Source: Gnetum montanum
Lineage: Eukaryota > Streptophyta > Gnetopsida > Gnetales > Gnetaceae
Assembly (NCBI GenBank): GCA_015680685.1
Contig: MNCI01015933.1
Location: 96,760 to 150,033 of the forward strand
DNA length: 53,274 nucleotides
Direction: 5' to 3'
A model generated the notes under the pieces. That model was not told the origin of the DNA. It was given only the letters and a program-made list of their open reading frames with translations, and searched no databases. This document shows, piece after piece, positions 46,070 through 53,274 of this stretch; position 1 is the stretch's first letter; the number at the start of each line of letters is the position of its first letter. Made by a program: the position numbers and the translations under genes.

Positions 46070-46894
46070 TGATGAAACGTGTTTCTGTTTACTCTGACGT
46101 TGGGTACGTTGGGGTCTGGATCTGACATTGGGTATTCGATGTCGGGGCATATATCCTAGCCTATAAATATAGTGCCCAAGCTTTAGTTTTTGGGATAGTT
46201 TTCAAGTTAGTTTTTATTTAGAGTAGCAAAGCTCTTACCATTTATTTTCGTTAGAGTTAGAATATTTTTTGAGTGCTCGCAAAGGGAGTCTAACTGTGTA
46301 TGGTTCTTTGTTCAAGCACTGATGTACTTGAGTGTAGTAGTGTGACAGGAATAAAACAAACTCTTTTGACAATCCTTGTAGCACTTAAAATAGGTTAATA
46401 TTTTCTTTAATTCATTTTACTTTCTTGCTCTTTACTTTAATGCATTTGAATTAAGTAATTTATTTTCAGTTGTTAATGAACTTGAGCATGACCACTTCGA
46501 GCATTCATATAGTACTTGCTAACCTAGCAACGCTTAATGTTTGGTAGCCTAGCAGTGCTATATGTGTTCAAGAAAGTGGGACGGTTACTTGTATTAGGCT
46601 AGATAGGCAGGAAACGAATTAGATTCTATATTACTCTACTCTTCATTCTTGTTGTAGACAATTACATTTATAAAACACAAAATAATAAAAATCATATACC
46701 TCAGTTACACTTAAAACATAACCTTGAGCCTCACAAGTGTAGTTGGGAAGACAACGAATGTTCTCAATGCTCATTTCACTTCCTAGAAGAGCTAGCATAC
46801 TAGATAACTATAGGTCCATGGAATTCAACTGGATCGCATGTAAATACCTTAATGATTCATATGGTTGGGCGTAGGGGTACCTCATTGCTCATCA
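46070..46894 (+). repeat. 3' LTR of A4
   Basis: Starts TGATGAAACGTG after the purine tract and ends CATTGCTCATCA. TATA box at about 46162 (TATAAATAT). It aligns along its whole length with 36678-37521, with about one base in ten different and several small indels near the start. Confidence 0.88.
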
Positions 46895-47742
46895 TCCATG
46901 ATCCAGTTAAATTTTGTGAACTTTATAGTTTCTGGTACACTAGTCTTCTAGGAAGTGAACCTTGCCCTAAAGTTGTTTGTTGTCTTCCCAATTACACTTG
47001 TGATGCACATGGTATGCTTAAGTGTAATCGAGGCATATGATTTTTATTGTTTTGTGTTTTATGTTCCTTGGTGCTTAAAGTAGAGAGATGAAGTAATTTA
47101 ACCATTAATTTAGTATAACTAACTAACTAATCTATAACAAGTCCTAACATAAGCATCATGTCCCACTTTCCATACATGTGCTGAACCCACATATCCACTG
47201 TTGAGTTACCAAGTGCTATGCTACTGGGCACACCAAGCAATAACACTACTAGGATTACCAAGTGAATATGTGTTTATGCTCGAAGCGATTGTACTTATGT
47301 ACTTCATTTATTTAGCTTAATGAATTAACTGATTGCTTGAAGTCTAATTTAGCTTAATTAATGGCATACTTAATAAAAATAATAAATGCATAAATAAATC
47401 ATTAATCTATTCTAAGTGTTACAAGGCTTGATCAAAAGGCTCATCTTTATTATTGTACACGCTAGTGTGGTTTAGGTACAATAGTGCTCGAATAAAGATC
47501 CGTACACTTTTTAACTCTTACTACAAGCATTTAGAGAAATATTCTAACTTTCAAATGGATAAACTACAAAAGCTCTACTACTACTATGACTTCTATGATG
47601 CATAAACATGGTTGGAAGCTCGTATTTATAGTTTTTGTTTGCTATAGTACTGCATCAAAGGGGCCCCATAAGCATAGCAAACGCTACATTGACATGGCCT
47701 CATCGACGAGGGCCTATCGATGCTACAATTTGACACTCAACA
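46895..47742 (-). repeat. A5 3' LTR, main part
   Basis: Reverse complement of the family LTR; its outer end on the minus strand is TGTTGAGTGTCA (47742 downward), close to the A3 LTR start. With 36619-36677 it gives an LTR of about 900 bp, like that of A3. The minus-strand purine tract GTCATGGGGGTA (47754-47743) sits just before it, which identifies it as a 3' LTR. Confidence 0.82.
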
Positions 47743-48339
47743 TACCCCCATGACTAAATAAAAACTCTTCCTTAAGTTTCCTTACAATATTGGAAATGTA
47801 TGGGATTATTGATTAACTCTTAACAAAACAAACTGACTTGATAAAACTGAGTGCTCGAGTGTACAAATCAACAAATTATAAAAAATGGTGGTGTTCATGA
47901 CACAAAATTGAACACCATTACATGATTACACAAAAATTGGATAGCACATCCTATGGTGGCATGAAGGTGGTGGAGAAGATTAAATAGTCCCAGGCGGTGG
48001 AGGCTCCTAAGGTTCTGAAGGACCTTCACCAGCTTCAAGCATGTGTGGTAACTAAGACAGCTGTGGTTGTCCTGCTACGACTACAACCTTTGATGGAAGA
48101 TGAAAGGCATCTAGTAATGCCTTCATCTTCTCCTCCTTCAGGGATCATTCATAGTTCACATGGCATCACCAATGTGGGTTGGAATGGGGATATCCTATGG
48201 ACAGGGCATTATTGGGAACATCTCCTTCACATTGACAAACCACGTAGCAAATTGTTTATGCTCAATATCAAACACCTTGACTGCATTATGCAACTTTTGG
48301 TAGTTGTTCATCCTTTTGGCCAGGTTCTCAGTAGTTGAT

Positions 48340-49110
48340 CATTGATCAGTGAATCATGCCTTGAGAACTTTGAGTTCAGCATTTGCCACTATAAGCTTTT
48401 GCTTGGTGTCTTTATGATGCTTGAACTCAACCTCGTATAACAAGTATGAGCTAGCCACCTATTTCTTTAGTTTTGAATGTGGCCATCTAGCAGTCAACAT
48501 GGCTAGATTTACATAATGAAGATTGGTGAGATCCATATATTCTGTTATCTCCTCAATCTGCAACTCCTTTGTGCGAATTTTTGCTTTATTATAGGCATCT
48601 ATCCCATCAATTATGGGTTGCCATAATTCTTTCCCTTGTTGGAGTTGTTGGAGGGCTTCATTCACTTTCACCTTTGCTAATTGAATGTGTTTTTTGTTTA
48701 CTTCCTTTTGTAGACTAACCTACTCTCTTTAATGATCCTTGACTTTCTCAAATTTGAGAGCTTCTGATTTCCAAGCGACTACCTTGATTGTAGTTTTCTG
48801 GTGAATAGCACAGATCTCCTCCATAGAGAGATTTCTATTTTTTGCTACTAATCTTCTTAGTTTTGTGTTTGCTCTGGCTAGTGGCTCTTGTAGTTGATGG
48901 ATGAAATCTATTAATTGTTGCTTATGCTCATCAACATTCCATAGGCGATGGTTTGCTATAGTCAACTATATGTTCTTTTGGTAGGTTTGATCTAAGGCCT
49001 CTTCCTATTCTAGGTTATTTCTCCCTTGATTGAGATGGTCCTGCTTTTTGTGTGTGCTTTCCCTCTAGTGCCATCTATAGTCACAACACATCCATGGATT
49101 AGTAGATATA
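48340..49110 (-). pseudogene. Extra coiled-coil-like ORF in A5, before its 3' LTR
   Basis: One minus-strand frame stays readable for about 250 codons with a few stops. It passes through KKQDHLNQGRNN, ANHRLWNVDEHKQQLIDF, LQEPLARANTKLRRL (48965-48729), then VNEALQQLQQGKELWQ, KIRTKELQIEEITEYM (48671-48459), then KHHKDTKQKLIVANAELKVLK and KRMNNYQKLHNAVKVF. The Leu/Glu/Lys/Gln spacing suggests long helices or a coiled coil. There is no signal peptide, membrane segment or zinc motif, so it is not an obvious envelope protein although it sits in the env position. I do not recognise the family. A4 keeps only the first part of this region at DNA level. Confidence 0.5.
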
Positions 49111-49499
49111 ATGTGTAACTCTAAATACTTGAAGACCTTTTCTCATTAGTTAGTTACACTTTGGCTAAGGTTGGACCATGGAAAATTGCTTATTTTATTA
49201 TTATTTATTATAAATGTCATTGAAGCTTGCTAGGGAGGTTTAACTCTTGTAATTTGATGTTTAATAGTTGATTTCGTAGTTAAACCTTTGTGGGAGTTAG
49301 AAAAATGGTGAAAAATTTTCTATCAAAAGTGGAACATTTGTGGCCCCCATGACGAAGAGCTTAACTCTTGGAGCGGCAAGGTCAAAGAGTAGAGTGATTT
49401 GGATAAAAGGTTAGGAAGTTATGAGCTTTGGAAGGTTTTGGGCTCTAAAAATTTGAAAAACTTCCTTGGCATTTGTGAGAAAATGTAAAATTTTTCAAG

Positions 49500-49625
49500 T
49501 GGGATCACACATATATATACTATTTTTCCCTTACGTCGACGGGGTCTTGTATATGGGGCCTCATATACAGGTCTAGGTCATTGATGGGGCCTCGTATATG
49601 GGGCTCGTAGGAAAAAATTTTCAAA
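49500..49625 (-). promoter_or_regulatory. U3-like GC-rich palindromic block with TATA in A5
   Basis: On the minus strand, repeated words ACGAGCCCCATATA, ACGAGGCCCCAT and GAGGCCCCATATAC are followed by GTCGACGTAAGGG and a TATA run (AGTATATATATG, about 49520-49509). TGTATATG / CATATACA form an 8-bp inverted repeat at 49551-49572. This resembles the U3-to-TATA layout of the family LTRs, but here lies inside the element, about 400 bp upstream of the extra ORF. Promoter function is inference. Confidence 0.35.
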
Positions 49626-50234
49626 TTTGAATATCTCAAAAAATATAAGGAATTTTTTAATGAATTTGGGGTCCATGGAATCCTAGAAAATCCAAGAATA
49701 TGATAAAATCATTGAATAGGATTTTGGAATGCTCAAAAATTGAAAAATTCAATGGAGAACCTATTTAATGAACAAAATATGTAAAGGAACACATGGTGCG
49801 ATGTAGAAGATGGACATACGAAAGATTCTAATTGCAAGAATGTTTAAGGATAAGGTACTTAATGAACTTGACCAAGAGTTATGCAAGTGGGTCCTCCCCA
49901 TAGTAGGCACATGCCTTGCTTGCCCTTACATAACCTCAACCTAAGGAGTCTGTGGACCACATAGGTGATTAATGATCAATGAAAGTTAAGGATCAAAACC
50001 TGGAAGATTGTGTTGGCACATTTTGGCCATTTCATGGAATAGAGATATGAGACGATTGAGACCTTCAAAATATTTCAATATAACTATTTCAAATGGCAAG
50101 ATGTAGGTTGAAAAGGTATTGATTCCTATCACTCACTAAAAAAAAGATTGGATGAAAAGATGGAACGAAAGAAAACAATAAGTAAAATAACAGCAAAAGT
50201 GGAGATATTGGTAATATAATATGCATTTGAATCG

Positions 50235-50335
50235 GTCTCATCCAAGATAAAAACCTGAACTTCACTGAGCAACAAGCATTTGCTTTCAACCAAATCTATG
50301 ATCCTTCCAGGTGTGCCCCCCAAACATCCATACCT
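50235..50335 (-). pseudogene. DEAD-box RNA helicase fragment
   Basis: The minus-strand reading GGTPGRIIDLVESK, then LLLSEVQVFILDETD, contains helicase motif Ib (TPGR) and the Walker B position (DETD in place of DEAD), with the usual spacing between them. After DETD the frame leaves the family pattern (SNAYY). No other helicase motifs are found nearby on either strand. It could be an isolated exon of a captured gene. The exact subfamily cannot be told from so few residues. Confidence 0.5.
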
Positions 50336-50930
50336 CTGGACAGTACATTCTGCTGAGTCGTGTATGAAACACCACTGTATTTTACTATCCAGCTTATTCT
50401 TATTAAGATAAATAAAAAAGGGGAATCTCTAGGCTAGAGTAGAGAGAATCACAAGAGCGGGTTGAAAGGTGAATTAACACCCAGCAGATCTCTGAGAATA
50501 CAAGTATGGATTGAACAATAAAGATATGAATGCTGATGGATAGCCATTGTTGTTGCAAGAAGAGAAGGAGGATCTTTAGAACACAGAATTTTATGATTTA
50601 ATTTTATTTGACTAACAAAAGCCAGTTACGTCAAAAAGTAATGCGAATATTGATGAAAACCAATTCGTCAATGAAATAATATTATGGTTACCTTGCTTTG
50701 CCTTTGGTTTGGGGTTGTTCCTACCACTGCCGCCTCAATCAATTATCTGCAACTTAGCGACGTCACTTTACCATTGCCATTTTCATTCTGTTGTTGCTGT
50801 GAAAACTACCGATGCGTTTCAGATCGAGGTCAGCATTTATAACCCAACAACATCTACCAGCTATTTTAATGCCAAAGAAGCATTCACTGGATCTACAAAT
50901 AGGTATTGATGTACAAGTCAAGAAGTGGGT
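50336..50930. other. No recognised gene
   Basis: AT-rich sequence between the helicase piece and the gypsy RT piece. The open frame at 50709-50909 has no family resemblance. Confidence 0.4.
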
Positions 50931-50939
50931 TTAGTTAAC

Positions 50940-51172
50940 CTCCATAAGGTATGGGAAGGTAATGAATGTAAGACAACTTGTAGAAACCAAATGATGCTTT
51001 GGAATTGAGAGTTATATTTTTTGGCCTATGAAATGCCCCCGAAACTTTCATGAGGTTGATATACAACGTGTTAAGATCATATTTAGGAAGATTTATCACA
51101 GCATTTGTAAATGATATCAACCGACAGGAACATTTGGAACAACTGCAATTGGTACTCAATGAGATTGTTTAA
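50940..51172 (+). pseudogene. Ty3/gypsy RT fragment, different lineage from A1-A5
   Basis: Reading VWEGNECKTTCRN, then a gap with a stop, GL*NAPETFMRLIYNVLRS, YLGRFITAFVNDI and HLEQLQLVLNEIV matches the RT palm around motifs B and C (KTAFRT, NAPATFMRLM, FVV.YLDDI). The catalytic DD is now ND. The wording NAPATFMRLMN is chromovirus-like and clearly differs from the Athila-type elements in this window. Only about 75 codons remain. Confidence 0.6.
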
Positions 51173-51174
51173 GT

Positions 51175-51630
51175 AATCAGATCATTAACAGTGAATTTAA
51201 GGCTGATGTTTTGATGAACAAAAAACTTATTGAACTATATGGAAAATGCTTGAAGGATGCACGCCATGTGTTTGAGAAGATGGTAGAGAAAGATTATGGT
51301 TCGTGGAATTTCATGATTTCTGTAGCTACCTTTAATGGGAAGCTTGACGAGGCCATTTCTGCTAATGGGCAGATGACGATAATACTTTTCTTGGGCTTCT
51401 CTCTCTGCTTGTGTAAGATTGGGATTGGTGGATAAAGAAAAGACTTATTTTGAGGCCATTGATAAACATTTGGTATAACTATACGGAAATTGTCACTATA
51501 TTTTTATGGTTGAGCTTATAGGCTGGGCAAGGAGGCTACAAGAAGCCGATGAGACTGTGAATAAGATGATCTAGTACTTGCCCGTGATCCAAACCTCCAT
51601 TAAGAGCCATGCTATTGCAACATTACAATA
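51175..51630 (+). pseudogene. PPR protein gene fragment (PLS type), frameshifted
   Basis: The order of motifs is that of plant organellar PPR proteins: NQIINSEFKADVLMNKKLIE, LYGKC, KDARHVFEKMVEKDYGSWNF (51184-51310), NGKLDEAI, then after a one-base shift near 51385 LSACVRLGLVDKEKTYFEA, HYIFMVELIGWARRLQEAD and ETVNKM (51410-51570). The family pattern is LIDMYGKCG, DARRVFDKM, SWNAMI, LSACSHAGLVDEG, HYACMVDLLGRAG. About five repeat units' worth of the C-terminal half remains. A stop precedes where the E motif would continue. It directly follows the gypsy RT piece, which probably broke the gene. Confidence 0.7.
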
Positions 51631-51866
51631 AAAACAAGTAGCACACTCAAATGGGAAGAATGTTGATCCTTGTTCAGGACTACACCCCATTTCTGCAACT
51701 TTTAATGTTATCATAATAATTGTCATAGTATTTCAACATTTTTGCAGTACGTGCAAGGAAAACCCAGATGTCTGCAATTACAGATGATTGACATCCAAAA
51801 CTGAATTCAGATAAATGTTTTCTTACTTCGTGGATCATATTTCGTTACAATAATTACGGTTGAAAA

Positions 51867-52025
51867 GATGGAGTCATATGTGGCAAAAACAAAGGACACC
51901 AGGCAGACGACAAGAAAGTGCGTGGCCTCTCCCAGTTGGATCGAGCTAGAGTCGATGCCGACATTGATGCCTACAACTTCGGCGGAGCCGTTACTAGAAA
52001 TAGAGATGGTAGCAACAATGGAGGA
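51867..52025 (+). other. Short unrecognised open stretch
   Basis: A 53-codon open frame with mixed composition (DGVICGKNKGHQADD, LSQLDRARVDADIDAYNFGG) looks more protein-like than the two other open frames overlapping it. I do not recognise it. It may be another captured exon in this mosaic. No start or splice signals are convincing. Confidence 0.2.
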
Positions 52026-52029
52026 TAAG

Positions 52030-52605
52030 GTTGCAGCAGCAACGTGGTGATGAAAGGTGCAACGCAGTAGGGCCTTGTTTTGCGGTGGCGGTTGATATAT
52101 GGTTCTGGTTGAGATCAGCATAGGGCAGAATAATTTGAAACTGTTTGCAGAAATCAGACAGTTTTAGGCCTAACGCCTTCACATTTGGCCTTCACATTCG
52201 AAGGCTTTCTTAACAACGCCAAGTAACCACCACTGTATTCAAATTTCTTTTTCGAGTGAACGTCATTTTTCCAAGGAAGGCAGTAGCAAATTTTACGTGG
52301 ATATAAAATGCATATGATCTAATTATATAGTATCAGAAATTTGCAAGGATTGGCTTTATTAATTTTAAAGACCATACAACCACCTCCACCAACATCTACG
52401 CTAAGGTGGATGCTAAATTACTTTCTTAATATAGCCTGATCATGAGAATTATTGGGGCTTAATGACATTTAATAATTAAAATCCTAAATAAAAATAAAAT
52501 AACAATTGTATGGAGCTCTTATAGTATGAAGATCTTGGATTTATTTTTTTTAAAAAAATTATAGGTTGTTGCTTATAAAAGAAATATTTATAATATTTAC
52601 ACATG
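52030..52605. other. No recognised gene
   Basis: AT-rich sequence with no supported reading frame or repeat structure that I can name. Confidence 0.4.
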
Positions 52606-52609
52606 CCAA

Positions 52610-53274
52610 TGTTAGCATGATTTTCTTCTAACTTCATGTATAAGTTATAACTTCGTAACTTGTTGGGCAAGTAATATCTCCTAACTTGTTGGGCAAGTTA
52701 TAACTTCCTTACTTGGGAGAGAAGTTACCCAAGATATTTTGGAATATCTAACCACCTATGAGACCCTATAAAAAGGCTTAAGGGGTTAGAAGAAAAATGA
52801 CACACTTGGGATATCACACACTCTTGAGGAAAAGAGCATTTGTAAAGAAGACATTGTGAAAGATTGCTTGTAAGATGACTTGTTAAAGACAACATTTTAC
52901 CCTCTTTGTCATAGTCCTGTGAGTTATGCTTATTATTTTTTATTTTGTTTAAATTGTTTAGCTAGTGGTTTAGATAGTATCATGCTTGGCAAGTAATTTT
53001 GGGATTTTTAGATTGCTCTTATTGTTCTTGTTGCATGATCGAAAATTTCTATTAAATTTTTGCCATAGAAGAGCTTGTGTTTAAAAGCCTTAAGAGCATT
53101 TTAGTAGTGAAATTTTATTATTGTGCAATGTATAAGAACTACTATTGAGATTGTTGTAAGAGAGCCTCTGCTTGTAGTCAAGCCATTGAACGATTCAATA
53201 GTCAAGAGGGTTCAGAAAATCTTTGGTATTTTGATAGGACTAGAATAGCTTCTTTTATCTTTAAAGTGAATCTC
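52610..53274 (+). repeat. Probable start of an LTR, cut by the window edge
   Basis: Begins TGTTAGCATG and has a TATA box (TATAAAAAGG, 52767-52776) about 157 bp in. It is followed by a long T/A-rich transcribed-like part without ORFs, as in copia-type LTRs. The proximal part has a 17-bp direct repeat TAACTTGTTGGGCAAGT at 52656 and 52682. The matching end lies outside, so this is not proven. Confidence 0.35.

Larger units (their letters stand above)
36678..46894 (+). mobile_element. A4: complete, heavily mutated Athila-like Ty3/gypsy element
   Basis: Both LTRs, primer binding site, gag, protease, RT, RNase H, integrase, a long 3' noncoding region and a purine tract before the 3' LTR are all present in the right order over 10.2 kb. 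Lineage: RT FLDGYSGYNQI and FMDDF, integrase GIDFMGP, and a tRNA-Asp-type primer site are typical of the Athila/Tat side of Ty3/gypsy. Every coding domain has stops. The two LTRs differ at roughly one base in ten by eye, plus small indels, so the insertion is old. It is the youngest layer of the local nest: A4 in A5 in A3. Confidence 0.9.
47743..50045 (-). mobile_element. A5: 3' internal part of a minus-strand Athila-like element
   Basis: Minus-strand sequence ending in a purine tract and the A5 3' LTR. The section around 49830-49960 (GCCTACTATGGGGAGGACCC and neighbours) matches A4 at about 45330-45440, so it is the post-pol region. Between that and the LTR, A5 has an extra ORF and a GC-rich palindromic block that A4 lacks. 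Similarity fades at about 50045, where A5 appears truncated; gag, pol and the 5' LTR are absent from the window. Confidence 0.7.

Noticed and set aside
48340-49110. Envelope gene making A5 an errantivirus-like element
   Set aside because: Position fits, but there is no signal peptide, no hydrophobic membrane segment and no glycosylation-rich ectodomain in the readable pieces.
49500-49625. A complete nested LTR in A5
   Set aside because: No TGATGAG/CTCATCA ends or target duplication could be found around it, so I list it only as a U3-like block.
50129-50323. A working DEAD-box helicase gene
   Set aside because: Only motif Ib and the Walker B position are present; other motifs were looked for on both strands nearby and not found.
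1-53274. tRNA or rRNA genes
   Set aside because: Only the SINE A/B boxes at about 11139 and 11188 resemble tRNA sequence, and they do not fold into a full cloverleaf by eye.

Overview
The window looks like nuclear DNA of a land plant, most likely a seed plant with a large repeat-rich genome. A gymnosperm is my guess, made from the low gene density, old decayed retroelements and long introns; it is not proven. Only one gene looks intact: a minus-strand orthologue of FY, the plant WDR33-type WD40 subunit of the pre-mRNA cleavage and polyadenylation machinery. It lies at 18258-28261 in 17 coding exons, which I assembled by hand into a 778-residue reading frame. Almost everything else is mobile-element sequence or broken gene fragments.

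Left flank (1-9771). A minus-strand Ty3/gypsy element of the Athila-like branch (A1, 1-5116) keeps gag and protease but has lost the whole RT-RNase H-integrase block. It lies inside the 3' end of a second, plus-strand element (E, 5117-6172). E lies inside an RTE-clade LINE (6173-9771). The LINE is also split by a solo LTR (7499-8313) with a perfect 5-bp target duplication.

Middle left (9772-17700). Diverged tandem repeats, a tRNA-derived SINE, two exon-like pieces of a UPL3/KAKTUS-like ARM-repeat ubiquitin ligase, an array of short hairpins, and the RT-RNase H half of a Ty1/copia element.

FY gene (17970-28700). The WD40 propeller is encoded by many short exons and is followed by one large Pro/Gln-rich exon with two PPLP motifs, the FCA WW-domain ligand. 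The gene has a GC-AG intron, two NAGNAG acceptors, short upstream ORFs and a recent 200-bp tandem duplication in an intron.

Right flank (29900-50050). After a possible LINE ORF1 remnant comes a three-layer nest of Athila-like elements. Plus-strand A3 (32148-36618) is interrupted by the 3' LTR of minus-strand A5. That LTR is itself split by the complete but heavily mutated plus-strand A4 (36678-46894, LTRs on both sides). The rest of A5 (47743 to about 50045) carries an extra coiled-coil-like ORF between its pol position and 3' LTR, with a promoter-like block upstream. The elements share LTR ends TGATGAG...CTCATCA, and A1, A3 and A4 have a tRNA-Asp-type primer binding site decayed mainly at CpG sites.

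Right end (50050-53274). A mosaic of fragments: a DEAD-box helicase motif block, a second type of gypsy RT, a frameshifted PPR gene piece, an unrecognised open stretch, and the start of a probable LTR that runs off the window. Two single-N positions (34865, 38165) sit between exact short duplications and look like unmerged contig ends.
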